Of a stretch of 64,000 nucleotides of DNA, positions 19,000 through 27,535 are shown piece after piece; positions within the stretch are counted from its first letter, which is position 1; every line of letters begins with the position of its first letter. The DNA is from Alloactinosynnema sp. L-07 (GTDB taxonomy: Bacteria; Actinomycetota; Actinomycetes; Mycobacteriales; Pseudonocardiaceae), in contig NZ_LN850107.1 of NCBI RefSeq assembly GCF_900070365.1, positions 6,262,001-6,326,000 of the forward strand. The letters run 5' to 3'. Under the pieces are notes generated by a model. That model was not told the DNA's origin, did not search any database, and was given only the letters and a program-made list of their open reading frames with translations. Position numbers and translations under genes: made by a program.

Positions 19000-19488
19000 T
19001 TAGTCGACTTCGGTAAGCAGAGCGGTGTTCACGTCGTAGACGAAGCCGCGCACCTCGTTGTGCAGCAGGAACGGGCTGCGCCGCACCCGCTCCATCGACT
19101 GCCGGACGCTGTCCTTGACCTCGCGGAAGGCCTCCACGGCCCACGGCGGGCGCAGGCCGGTGTCGCGTTCGAGTTCGTCCTTGAAGTCGTCCTCGGTGAT
19201 CGTCGCCAGGCCGCACAGGGTGTGCTGCATGACGATCACCTCGGTGGTCTTGAGGCGCCGCTGGCTGATCGCCAGGGAGCGGATCACGTCGTCGGTGACC
19301 ACGCCGCCCGCGTTGCGCAGGATGTGCACCTCGCCGTGCTTGAGACCGAAGACGTCGAACACCTTGATGCGGGCGTCCATGCAGGTCACCACGGCCAGAT
19401 GCAGGCTCGGCATCGGCGTCAGGATGTTCGGAGCACCGTGGTCGGGTCCGTCGAGGTGGCGCTGGAGCAGGTCGTCAGTGGCGGCCAT
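19000..19488 (-). CDS. Beta-class carbonic anhydrase
   Basis: The enzyme interconverts CO2 and bicarbonate. The 162-aa product carries the zinc ligands and dyad of the beta class: CMDARIK (Cys, Asp-Arg) near residue 36 and HTLCGL (His, Cys) near residue 90, with ILRNAGGVVTDDVIRSL between. It belongs to the short 'cab'-like type. ATG at 19488 is chosen because a GGAGGT site lies 4-5 nt upstream; GTG two codons earlier overlaps that site. M. tuberculosis has canB beside mutY in the same way. Confidence 0.92.
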   Translation of the reverse strand: MAATDDLLQRHLDGPDHGAPNILTPMPSLHLAVVTCMDARIKVFDVFGLKHGEVHILRNAGGVVTDDVIRSLAISQRRLKTTEVIVMQHTLCGLATITEDDFKDELERDTGLRPPWAVEAFREVKDSVRQSMERVRRSPFLLHNEVRGFVYDVNTALLTEVD

Positions 19489-19663
19489 GGGCACCTCCGG
19501 GTCGTGGGACGATGTGACAGAGATTGGAACGCCCCTCTCGAGGTTCGGACAAGGCTGAATAGACGAATCTCACTGATTGTGGACGAACTGGGAACGCGAC
19601 ACCGCCCGATCGTGGGGGGCGAATAACATCGCTGTGGGTGGTCGTGGCGTTACCGTTTCCGGG

Positions 19664-20353
19664 GTGAACGACCCATCCGGACCAGTCTCGCGGGGTGTGT
19701 ACTTGCGACGGCGCGCGTACGCCGTCGGAGGTTCTGTGCTCGGCGTGGTCGCTCTCGTCTGGCTGATCGGCGGCTTGATCGGCAGTGAGGCCGACCCGGA
19801 GCTGCAGGGCATCCTCGCGGCGATCCAGTCGAGCGTGCCGCCGTCGACGGTGTCGAGCCCGCCCGCGTCGTCGAGCACCGCGCCTCCGTCTTCTGGCGAG
19901 ACGTCGCCGCCCGCCGCGCCGACCACTCCGCCGCCACCGCCGCCCGACCCGAACCTGCCGTGTCCCGACGCGGCGATCGGGGTCACGGCGGAAGTGGGCG
20001 CGCCCGCCTACCGGGTGGGCCAGCGGCCCGCCCTGAAGCTGATCGTGACCAACGCGGGGCCGGTGCCGTGCACGCGTGACGTGAGCGACGAGGCTCGGCA
20101 GCTCGTGATCACGTCCCCGGACGGCTCGGTGCGGGTTTGGTCCAGCAACGACTGCTACTCGCCCAAGGGCCCCGAGCCGCGGATCTTGCAGGCCGGGGAG
20201 CGTTTGGAGTTCGCGGTGAACTGGGCAGGCCGAACATCGGCGCCAGGCTGCCCACGCAAGCGCACGACGGTCCAGGCAGGCGTCTACGCCGTGACACCGC
20301 ACTTGGGCACCCTCGTGGGCCCCGCGGTCCCGCTGACCCTCACCGCGCGGTAA
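19664..20353 (+). CDS. Membrane-anchored protein with Ser/Thr/Pro-rich linker, unknown function
   Basis: The 229-aa product has a short cytoplasmic start, one membrane helix (AVGGSVLGVVALVWLIGGLIG, about 20-42), a low-complexity linker of Ser, Thr and Pro ending in PPPPPPD, and an extracellular beta-sandwich-like domain of about 120 residues with four cysteines (LPCPDAAIGV, PVPCTRDVS, NDCYSPKGPEP, APGCPRKRT). This resembles DUF4232-like or carbohydrate-binding-like exported domains, but I do not recognise a named family. GTG at 19664 is preferred; it stops 6 bp from the LacI gene. Confidence 0.75.
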   Translation: MNDPSGPVSRGVYLRRRAYAVGGSVLGVVALVWLIGGLIGSEADPELQGILAAIQSSVPPSTVSSPPASSSTAPPSSGETSPPAAPTTPPPPPPDPNLPCPDAAIGVTAEVGAPAYRVGQRPALKLIVTNAGPVPCTRDVSDEARQLVITSPDGSVRVWSSNDCYSPKGPEPRILQAGERLEFAVNWAGRTSAPGCPRKRTTVQAGVYAVTPHLGTLVGPAVPLTLTAR

Positions 20354-20359
20354 ACCGGC

Positions 20360-21460
20360 CTACGGGCCGAACCAGCGCTCCTCGATCGTCCTAGGCGGCG
20401 CCGACGTCTGCCCGATGATCAGCTCGGTGTCCAGCGTGATCTCCCGCGGCCGAGTCGGGTCGGGACTGGCGAGCAGCAGCTTGCCCGCGGCCTTCCCCTT
20501 CTCCAGCACCGGCTGGCGCACAGTCGTCAGACCGACCCGCTCGGCCTCGGTGATGCCGTCGAACCCGGTGATCGTCAAGTCCTGAGGCACCCGCAGCCCA
20601 CGCCGTTTGGCCTCCGTCATCGCACCCAGGGCCAGGATGTCCGACGTGCAGATCAACGCCGTCACGTCGCGATCCGCGTCGAGCACCTGGGCCGCCGCCG
20701 ACGCCCCGCTCGCCGTCGTGTGGTCGAACCGCTCGACGACGGGGATCCTGGCCCAGTCGACGCCGACTCTGGTGAAGGCCTCGGAGAGGCCAGCCAGTCG
20801 GGTGCGCTGGACGTGGAAGTGGGCTTCCTGCTGACGCTGGATCGCGGCGAAGCCGTCGTTGCGGTCGCGGGCAAGGCGCATGCAGATCACACCGACGCGG
20901 CGGTGGCCCAAGGTGATCAGCTCGTTGGCCAGCCGCATGATCGCGCCGCGGTCGTCGATGCCGACGCGGTCGACTCCCTCGACGGTGGGCTGGTCGGCGA
21001 CCACGGTCGGGACCGGTCGCGACAGGACCGCGGCCAGGTGGGGGTCGTCGTCGGGTACCGAGTAGACGACGAAGCCGTCCACACCGGCCCGGTGGACCGC
21101 GGCGACATCCTCGCGTTCGGGGTTGACCGGCACCAGGTGCAGGCCCTGGCCCGCGCCCTCGCAGGCCAATGCCAGTCCTTCGAGGAAGCCCAGGGCCGCC
21201 GGGTCACGGAAGGCGTAGGAGAGATTCTCGGTGAGCAGCAGGCCGACCGCGCCCGCCTTGCGGGTGCGCAGCGACCGCGCGACCGGGTCGGGACCGGGGT
21301 AGCCCAGCCGCCGGGCGGTCTCCAACACCCGCCTGCGCAGCTCGGGTGAGAGCTGGTCAGGGCGGTTGTAGGCGTTGGACACCGTGGTGCGGGACACCCC
21401 GAGTTCCGCCGCCAGCGATGCCAGCGTCGCAGGTCGTCGCACATGCATAGACCGGGCCAT
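20360..21460 (-). CDS. LacI-family transcriptional regulator
   Basis: The 366-aa product has an N-terminal HTH (ATLASLAAELGVSRTTVSNAYNRPDQLSPELRRRVLETA) and a periplasmic-binding-protein-like sensor domain (GAVGLLLTENLSYAFRDPAALGFLEGL, LGHRRVGVIC, LICTSDILALGAM, DLTITGFDGI). The ligand is usually a sugar or nucleoside and cannot be named. It diverges from znuA. A perfect 11-bp dyad 16 bp upstream of its start is a likely autoregulatory operator. The YNRPDQLS hinge region is typical of actinobacterial members. Confidence 0.93.
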   Translation of the reverse strand: MARSMHVRRPATLASLAAELGVSRTTVSNAYNRPDQLSPELRRRVLETARRLGYPGPDPVARSLRTRKAGAVGLLLTENLSYAFRDPAALGFLEGLALACEGAGQGLHLVPVNPEREDVAAVHRAGVDGFVVYSVPDDDPHLAAVLSRPVPTVVADQPTVEGVDRVGIDDRGAIMRLANELITLGHRRVGVICMRLARDRNDGFAAIQRQQEAHFHVQRTRLAGLSEAFTRVGVDWARIPVVERFDHTTASGASAAAQVLDADRDVTALICTSDILALGAMTEAKRRGLRVPQDLTITGFDGITEAERVGLTTVRQPVLEKGKAAGKLLLASPDPTRPREITLDTELIIGQTSAPPRTIEERWFGP

Positions 21461-21475
21461 GGAGCTGACCGTAAC

Positions 21476-21486
21476 GGTTCAGAACC
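21476..21486. promoter_or_regulatory. Candidate LacI-type operator (GGTTCAGAACC)
   Basis: A perfect 5-1-5 palindrome lies 16-26 bp upstream of the LacI-family start in the gap shared with znuA. LacI family operators are short dyads that often have a central base, and autoregulation is common. Assignment to this regulator is inference. Confidence 0.5.
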
Positions 21487-21576
21487 AATTGCAGAAGTCC
21501 GGCCCGTGCTCTCCGGGTCCGGCGGGGGTCACCCAGTCGAGTGCCCACAGGCGGCTTTGGTGACGTATGCTTCCAA

Positions 21577-21599
21577 TCGACAACGGTTTCCATTGTCGA
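21577..21599. promoter_or_regulatory. Candidate Zur box upstream of znuA
   Basis: TCGACAA and TTGTCGA form a perfect 7-bp inverted repeat with a 9-nt spacer. Inside, CGACAACGGTTTCCA (21578-21592) matches the Zur-type core TGAAAACGATTTTCA at 11 of 15 positions by eye. It lies 32-54 bp before the znuA ATG, where zinc-bound Zur would repress. Confidence 0.6.
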
Positions 21600-21630
21600 C
21601 CACCTGCGCTGATCGTCCCCAGGAGTGCCC

Positions 21631-22557
21631 ATGACCATCCGTCCATCACGTTCCGTCGCGGCGGGCGTCGCGGTCCTGACCCTGCTCGGCGTGACCGCGT
21701 GCGGCGAGCCGTCGACGGTGGCCTCGGAGCAAGGCAAGACAGTCGTGGTCACCTCGACGGTCGTGTGGGGCAGCGTCGTGCGGGCGATCGGCGGTGAGCG
21801 GGTCGCGGTGCGGTCGATCATCAGTGATCCGGCGGGCGACCCACACGGCTATGAGGCCAAGCCTGCCGATTCGGCGGCCTTCCAGGGCGCCAAGCTCGCG
21901 GTGTCCAACGGTGGCGGCTACGACGACTTCTTCGCCGGGCTCGCCAACACCGCGGGCGGCGACCTGCGCAAGATCGTCGCGGTCGACTCGAATGAGAAAA
22001 TCGCGGCGGACGGCTCCGGGCGCGACCACGCCAACGAGCATGTCTGGTACGACTTCCACACCGTCGAGGTGGTCGCGGGCCATATCGCCGACGAGCTCTC
22101 GGCCGTCGACCCGGCCAACAAGGCCGAGTTCGCGGCCAACGCAGAGGCCTTCGGCAAGAAGATCGAGGAGTTGGCGGCCAAGGCCGAGGCGATCGGCAAG
22201 GCGAGGCCGGGCGTGAAGATCGTGGCCAGCGAGCCCGTCGCGGGCCTGCTTCTCGAACACGCCGGGTTGACCGACGCCACGCCGGAGGAATTCGCGGAGG
22301 CCATCGAGGAGGAGACCGACCCGCCCGCCGCCGCCGTCGCCGCGACCGAGGCGCTGGTCACCGAGAAGCAGGTGGCGGCGCTGATCTACAACGAGCAAGC
22401 CGAGACCCCGGTGACCAAGTCCATCAAGGACAAGGCCGTCGCCGCGGGCATCCCGGTGGTGACCGTGACCGAGACGCTGCCACCCGGTGTGACCAGCTAC
22501 CTTGACTGGATGACCAAGCAGGTCGAATCGCTCTCGGGAGCCTTGGCGGTGGCATGA
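21631..22557 (+). CDS. znuA: Zinc (metal) ABC transporter substrate-binding lipoprotein
   Basis: This protein captures zinc outside the membrane and passes it to ZnuB. The 308-aa precursor has a lipobox (LTLLGVTACG, Cys near 24) and the cluster A-I fold: VVWGSVVRAIGG, DPHGYEAKPAD with the first His ligand, HANEHVWYDFHTV with further His ligands, and a Glu/Asp-rich late segment. The usual His-rich loop is short (GRDHANEH). An AGGAG site precedes the ATG at 21631. It overlaps znuC by 4 nt, and a Zur-like box lies upstream. Zinc is more likely than manganese because of that box, but this is inference. Confidence 0.88.
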   Translation: MTIRPSRSVAAGVAVLTLLGVTACGEPSTVASEQGKTVVVTSTVVWGSVVRAIGGERVAVRSIISDPAGDPHGYEAKPADSAAFQGAKLAVSNGGGYDDFFAGLANTAGGDLRKIVAVDSNEKIAADGSGRDHANEHVWYDFHTVEVVAGHIADELSAVDPANKAEFAANAEAFGKKIEELAAKAEAIGKARPGVKIVASEPVAGLLLEHAGLTDATPEEFAEAIEEETDPPAAAVAATEALVTEKQVAALIYNEQAETPVTKSIKDKAVAAGIPVVTVTETLPPGVTSYLDWMTKQVESLSGALAVA

Positions 22558-23411
22558 CGGTAGACCGAGGTTCGCGCACGGAAGCGACGCCCACAGCCGA
22601 CGTCGCGGCCCCGGCGATCTCCCTGCGCGGCGCGCGCCTGTCCTATGGGGACCGTCGGCTGTGGGACGGGCTTGACCTCGACGTGCGGCCCGGCGAGTTC
22701 ATCGCCGTGCTCGGGCCCAACGGGTCGGGCAAGACCAGCCTGCTGCGGGTCCTGCTCGGCCTGCAGGAGCTCAGCGCGGGCACGGTCACCGTCGCGGGCG
22801 CGGCGCCCGGCAAGGGCAACAGCCACATCGGCTACATCCCGCAACAGCGCGCGCTCGAACCGAGCCTGGCGCTGCGCGGGCGCGACCTGGTCGGGCTCGG
22901 ATTCGACGGCCACCGCTGGGGCATGGGCATCGCGGGCAGGCGCGCGCGGGCGGCCAGGGTCGATGAGGTCCTCGCCGAAGTCGGCGCGACCGGGTTCGCC
23001 GACCGGTCTGTCGGCCTGCTCTCCGGCGGTGAGCAACAGCGGCTGCGGGTGGCCCAAGCGCTGGTCAACGACCCGCGGGTGCTGCTGTGCGACGAGCCGC
23101 TGCTGTCGCTCGACCTGGCGAACCAGGCCGCGGTCAGCTCCCTGATCGACGCCCGCAGGCGCGCGGCGGACACCGCGGTCCTGTTCGTCACCCACGAGAT
23201 CAACCCGATCCTCCCGCTGGTCGACCGCGTGCTCTACCTGGTCGACGGCCGCTTCCGGGTCGGCTCGCCCGAGGAGGTCATGACCTCGGCGACGCTCACC
23301 GCGCTGTACGGGACCACCGTCGAGGTCGTGCGCGTGCGCGGCCAGATCCACGTCATCGGGGCACACAGCGACCTGTGCGAGGACACCCCGCACCACCACG
23401 GAGAACACTGA
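22554..23411 (+). CDS. znuC: Zinc ABC transporter ATP-binding protein
   Basis: This is the ATPase of the importer. The 285-aa product has Walker A GPNGSGKTSLL, Q-loop GYIPQQRAL, signature LLSGGEQQRLRVAQAL, Walker B VLLCDEPLLSLD and the H-loop LFVTHEINPI. The C-terminal extension ends in a His cluster (DTPHHHGEH), as in several zinc importers, which may bind metal. The ATG overlaps the znuA stop and the TGA lies 1 nt before the znuB GTG. Confidence 0.92.
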   Translation: MTVDRGSRTEATPTADVAAPAISLRGARLSYGDRRLWDGLDLDVRPGEFIAVLGPNGSGKTSLLRVLLGLQELSAGTVTVAGAAPGKGNSHIGYIPQQRALEPSLALRGRDLVGLGFDGHRWGMGIAGRRARAARVDEVLAEVGATGFADRSVGLLSGGEQQRLRVAQALVNDPRVLLCDEPLLSLDLANQAAVSSLIDARRRAADTAVLFVTHEINPILPLVDRVLYLVDGRFRVGSPEEVMTSATLTALYGTTVEVVRVRGQIHVIGAHSDLCEDTPHHHGEH

Positions 23412-23412
23412 C

Positions 23413-24252
23413 GTGGACAATATCTTCGACTTCGAGCTGACCGCGACGCTGCTGCGTTTGGACTTCGTCCTCGCCGCGCTGCTCGCGGCGGCGGTCCTTG
23501 GGCTGCTCGCGGGTGTGCTCGGGCCGCTGATCGTCAGCCGGAACATGGCTTTCTCTGTGCATGGGACGAGCGAACTGGCTCTGACCGGCGGCGCTGCGGC
23601 GCTTTTGCTGGGCTGGGACATCGGCGGGGGTGCGCTGGCGGGTGCCATCGTGGCCGCCGTCGTGCTGGGCCTGCTGTCGCGGCGCAGTTCCGACTACGAC
23701 TCGGTGATCGGCGTGGTGCTCGCCTTCGGCCTGGGGCTGGGCGTGCTCATGCTGTGGCTCTACCGGGGCCGCGCGTCGAACAAGTTCGGGCTGCTCACTG
23801 GGCAGATCGTCGGTCAGGACTTCGCCAGCCTCAGCCTGCTGATCGGCTGCGCGCTCGGGGTGTTCGTGGTGCTCGCGGTGATCTATCGGCCGTTGTTGTT
23901 CGCGAGCGTGGATCCTGAGGTGGCTCGGGCCCGGGGGGTGCCGACCACGCTGCTGGCGGTGGTCTTCGCGGTGCTTGTGGGGGTCGCGACGGCGCTGGGT
24001 GTGCGGACGGTGGGGTCGTTGCTGGTCTTGGCCCTGATGGTGACGCCTGCCGCCGCTGCCTGCCGGGTGACCGCCAATCCTGTGCGCGCGACGGTGTTGG
24101 CGGTGGTGTTCGCCGAGATCTCGGCGGTGGGCGGGATCGTGCTGTCGCTGGCTCCGGGGGCGCCGGTCAGCGCGTTCGTCACGGCGATCTCGTTTTTGAT
24201 CTATGTGGTTTGTTGGATGATCAGCCGGTCGCGGCGGCTGGTTCGCGCTTAG
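23413..24252 (+). CDS. znuB: Zinc ABC transporter permease
   Basis: The 279-aa product is an integral membrane protein with about eight helices of the ABC-3 family (LLAGVLGPLIVSRNMAFSVHGTSELALTGGAAALLLG, SSDYDSVIGVVLAFGLGLGVLMLWLYRG, VRTVGSLLVLALMVTPAAAACRVTANP). It forms the channel for ZnuA-delivered metal. The GTG start follows the znuC stop at once. Its stop overlaps, tail to tail, the stop of the DUF445 gene on the other strand by 4 nt, leaving no room for a terminator. Confidence 0.92.
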   Translation: MDNIFDFELTATLLRLDFVLAALLAAAVLGLLAGVLGPLIVSRNMAFSVHGTSELALTGGAAALLLGWDIGGGALAGAIVAAVVLGLLSRRSSDYDSVIGVVLAFGLGLGVLMLWLYRGRASNKFGLLTGQIVGQDFASLSLLIGCALGVFVVLAVIYRPLLFASVDPEVARARGVPTTLLAVVFAVLVGVATALGVRTVGSLLVLALMVTPAAAACRVTANPVRATVLAVVFAEISAVGGIVLSLAPGAPVSAFVTAISFLIYVVCWMISRSRRLVRA

Positions 24253-25469
24253 TGCAGCAGTAGCAGGACCTGTAGTTCGCCTACCAGGCCGCCGATGAAT
24301 GCGCCGACGGCTATCAGTTTCCACTCGTCCTGGCGGAATGCGGGGCGTAGTAGGCCCTCGTATTCGATGCGGGTCAGGCGGTTCATTTTGGTGGCTATGG
24401 TGTTGCCGATGTCCAGTGCCTCGGTGGCGTAGGGCTCGGCGCGGAGGGCGGTGTCGCCCAGGTAGGTCATGGCTTTGTCCGCGGCGGCGTGTTTCATTTC
24501 CTGGAAGCGTTTGGTGCCTACGGCTATGGCGACGAAGGGTTTGGCGATGCTGGCCTGTTCGTCGACGGTCTTCTGGACGATGCGCTGGATCATGGTGAGC
24601 AAACGGTCGGACTTGGGGCCGCGCAGGATGCCGTCGATGATGTTCGGGACGGTCATGACCTCGCGCGCCACCAAGTCTCCGTATTGTTTGGCGACCTCAT
24701 TGCGGCGGCGTTGGAAGACGCCCTGGAAGGGGAAGATGCCGAGGATTCGGGTGCGTTCGCGGGGAAAGAAGACCAGCTTGATGGCCAGCCAGTCGGTTAC
24801 CCAGCCGATAGTCGCGCCGAAGATTGGGAGGATCAGCGGTTCCTGGGTCAGGCCCCAAACGATTGTCTGGACTATGCCGAGGGCGAAGCCGAAGTAGATG
24901 CCGCAGCGGGCGATGAAGGCCATTTCCGGGCGGGAGATGTCGCGGACCAGGCGGACCAGAAGCTCAGAGTCGCGCTGGAGGGCGTCAACGGCGACCTGTT
25001 CGACGTCGAGGACCTCGCCGATGTCGGTCTGGATCTCGTGCATGATCTTCTTGACCATGACCGGCGCCCCGGCCTGCACCTGTTTGATGATCAGGTCCTG
25101 GGCCAGCACCGGCAGCATCTCCCAAAGCTGCGGGTGGTAGCGCTCCATGACGTCGCGGGCGATCTCCTCGATCGTCATCAGCAGCGGGCCCTGGATGCGC
25201 CGGGCGACCTCGTCGGCGTCGAGGCGGTCGGCGATCTCGCGCGGGTCGATCAGGCGGGTGGTGATCAGCCGGGCCGAAATCCGGATCATCCGCGCCGAGC
25301 CGCGTGGGACCACGCCCTGCCAGCCGAGGTAGGGCTTCCAGACGCCGACGAAGGTCAGCGGTCGGAACATCATCTCGATGGCGACGCGCTTGGTCACGTA
25401 GCCGATGGCGGCGGCGATGAACGGCATCGAGACGTAGACCGGCCATTGGGCCGCGAAGTCCTGGATCAC
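24249..25469 (-). CDS. DUF445 family membrane protein (paralogue 1)
   Basis: The 406-aa product has membrane helices near both ends (VYVSMPFIAAAIGYVTKRVAIEMM at 12-35 and WKLIAVGAFIGGLVGELQVLLLL at the C-terminus) and a central helical segment (GIYFGFALGIVQTIVWGL, GATIGWVTDWLAIKLVFFP). The repeated G(Y/W)xT(K/D)xxAxxxMFxP motif is the DUF445 signature. Function of the family is unknown. GTG at 25469 follows GAGGAGGG. A close paralogue lies 34 bp upstream on the same strand. Confidence 0.88.
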   Translation of the reverse strand: MIQDFAAQWPVYVSMPFIAAAIGYVTKRVAIEMMFRPLTFVGVWKPYLGWQGVVPRGSARMIRISARLITTRLIDPREIADRLDADEVARRIQGPLLMTIEEIARDVMERYHPQLWEMLPVLAQDLIIKQVQAGAPVMVKKIMHEIQTDIGEVLDVEQVAVDALQRDSELLVRLVRDISRPEMAFIARCGIYFGFALGIVQTIVWGLTQEPLILPIFGATIGWVTDWLAIKLVFFPRERTRILGIFPFQGVFQRRRNEVAKQYGDLVAREVMTVPNIIDGILRGPKSDRLLTMIQRIVQKTVDEQASIAKPFVAIAVGTKRFQEMKHAAADKAMTYLGDTALRAEPYATEALDIGNTIATKMNRLTRIEYEGLLRPAFRQDEWKLIAVGAFIGGLVGELQVLLLLH

Positions 25470-25503
25470 GCGACCCTCCTCGGCTACTGGCAGGTAGATT
25501 AGC

Positions 25504-26730
25504 TCAGTGCAAGATCAGCAGGACTTGCAGCTCGCCGACCAGGAAGCCGATGATCGCGCCGACGGCGATCAGCTTCCACTCGTCCTGTTTGAACGCGGGT
25601 CGCAGCAGGCCCTCGTACTGCAGCGGGGTGAGCTGCTGGATCTGTTTGATGATCGTGTTGCGGATGTCGAGCGCGTCGGTCGCGTAGGCCTCCACGTGCC
25701 GCACGGTGTCGGGCATCCGCTCGATGGCCTTGCGCGCCGCGGCGTGCTTCATCTCCTGGTAGCGGCGGGGGCCGACGGCGGCCACGACGAACGGCTTCAC
25801 CACGCTGATCTGGCTGTCGATCGACCGCTGGACCTCGCGCTGGATCATCGCGTAGAGGCGGTCGGACTTGGGCCCGGTGAGGATCGCCTCCAGGACATTG
25901 TGGACGGTCAGGATCTCCTTGGCGATGAGGTCGCCGTAGTCGCGGGCGACCTCCATCCGCCGTTTCTGAAACATGCCCTGCCAGCCGACGCCGAGGAACT
26001 TCCTCTCCTGCCGGGGGAAGAAGATCATCTTGAGCGCGAGCCAGTCGGTCAGCCAGCCGGTGAGCCCGCCGAAGATCGGCATCACCCACGGGTTCTTCGT
26101 CAGTGCCCAGGTGACGAGTTGGACCAGGCCGATGACGAAGCCGAAGTAGATGCCCGACAGCGCGATGAACCGCATCTCCGGCTTGGCGGTGTCGCGGATC
26201 AGCCGGTTGAGCATGGCCTTGTCGCGCACCAGGTTGCGCACCGCCATGTCCTTGACGTCGAGCACGTCCTCGATGTTGTCGGCCAGCTCCGCCATCAGCT
26301 TCTCGACCATCCGCGGCGCCTCGGCGCGCACGCGGTCGAGCACGAGCCGCTGGGCCCGGTCGGGCATCAGCTCCCACAGGTTCGGCTGGTACTGGGCCAG
26401 CAGCTCCCTGGTGATCTCGTCGACGGCCAGCTCGATCGGCTCGCGCAGCTCGGCGGCGACCTTCTTCGGGTCCAGCCGGGCGAAGATCTCCTTCGGGTCG
26501 ATCAGGTTGGTCGTCATCAGCTCCATGGCCACGCTCGCCATGCGGTGCGCGTTGCGCGGGATGACCCCCTGCCATCCGACGAACCCGACCCCGACGAACT
26601 CCACCGGCTCGTACATCATCTCGATGGCCGCGCGCTTGGTGATGTAGCCGATGATCGCGGCGATGAACGGCATGGACACGTAGACATGCCAGTGCGCGAC
26701 GAAGTCCTCCGCGATGGCGTGCCAGTCCAC
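25504..26730 (-). CDS. DUF445 family membrane protein (paralogue 2)
   Basis: The 408-aa product aligns end to end with the downstream paralogue, with the same helices (VYVSMPFIAAIIGYITKRAAIEMM, GGLTGWLTDWLALKMIFFP, WKLIAVGAIIGFLVGELQVLLIL) and an amphipathic middle (DVKDMAVRNLVRDKAMLNRLIRDTAKPEM). GTG at 26730 is chosen for its AGGAGGGG site and because it aligns with the paralogue start. The pair probably arose by tandem duplication and is likely cotranscribed; the two products may form a hetero-oligomer. Function is unknown. Confidence 0.88.
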   Translation of the reverse strand: MDWHAIAEDFVAHWHVYVSMPFIAAIIGYITKRAAIEMMYEPVEFVGVGFVGWQGVIPRNAHRMASVAMELMTTNLIDPKEIFARLDPKKVAAELREPIELAVDEITRELLAQYQPNLWELMPDRAQRLVLDRVRAEAPRMVEKLMAELADNIEDVLDVKDMAVRNLVRDKAMLNRLIRDTAKPEMRFIALSGIYFGFVIGLVQLVTWALTKNPWVMPIFGGLTGWLTDWLALKMIFFPRQERKFLGVGWQGMFQKRRMEVARDYGDLIAKEILTVHNVLEAILTGPKSDRLYAMIQREVQRSIDSQISVVKPFVVAAVGPRRYQEMKHAAARKAIERMPDTVRHVEAYATDALDIRNTIIKQIQQLTPLQYEGLLRPAFKQDEWKLIAVGAIIGFLVGELQVLLILH

Positions 26731-26916
26731 CTGTGCCCCTCCTCGTCTCGAGGCTGAGCATCGCACGCTGACCACCGCGCCGAACGGGTGACCAGCGAAA
26801 CCCAGCCAGGGTTAGCTGATGCCGAGCGTGTACCCGCCGCCGCGGTAGGCCACGACCCGGAAGACCGCTGGACCACGCAGGCGGACTTCCGACGGTGCGG
26901 TGGTCCGGCGTGGCGG

Positions 26917-27489
26917 TCAGGGCGTCATTTGGTAGATCGGGCCTTCGTAGACGAGGCCGCCCGCGGTGTCGAACGCGCGGCCGTTCGTGGTCCGCACGGT
27001 GTCGAGGTCGAATCCCCGGACGGTGTAGGCGAAGGTCCCCGCACGCGTCGCCGCGGTCACCACCGTGCCGTCCGGCATCAGGATCTCCACGCGCGCGACA
27101 TCCGGAGCCGCGTATCCGACCGCGGTATAGCCGATTGGGGCGTCGGGTAGGCCCAAGCCGTGCCCGTGGGTGCGGCCGATCTTGGCGTCGGCCGGTTCGG
27201 GCGGTTCCGTTTGTATCGAGCGGAGGGTGTTCCCGTTGAAGCTGTTCGTGCAGAAGCCCAGGCTGCCGTCCGCGGCGGTCGCGGCCACGGAGAACCCGCC
27301 TGTGATGTCCCGGACCATCGCGCCCGGGCGGATCTTCGTGCCGGGGAAGTCGCACACCGCCAGGGTCGCCGCCATGAGTTCGCTGTCGCCGATCGGGTTC
27401 GCCACCCCCGCGACGGAGTTCCCAGCCATGGCCACCGCGAGCGCGGCCACCGCGGTCACACTGACAATTCCGGCGACGATGCGGTACAA
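26917..27489 (-). CDS. Exported protein of unknown function
   Basis: The 190-aa precursor has a Sec signal peptide (MYRIVAGIVSVTAVAALAVAMAG, likely cut after VAG) from a TTG start that follows GGGGAG by six bases. The mature part is small and beta-rich, with two cysteines (LAVCDFPG and GFCTNSF) that could form a disulphide. No family is recognised. In the same frame after the stop, 34 further codons (ending FRVVAYRGGGYTLGIS) run to a second stop, possibly decayed coding sequence. Confidence 0.7.
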   Translation of the reverse strand: MYRIVAGIVSVTAVAALAVAMAGNSVAGVANPIGDSELMAATLAVCDFPGTKIRPGAMVRDITGGFSVAATAADGSLGFCTNSFNGNTLRSIQTEPPEPADAKIGRTHGHGLGLPDAPIGYTAVGYAAPDVARVEILMPDGTVVTAATRAGTFAYTVRGFDLDTVRTTNGRAFDTAGGLVYEGPIYQMTP

Positions 27490-27535
27490 GTGTTCTCCCC
27501 AGGTTCGCCCGTGAGTAAAGCACCTGGATTGGCTC

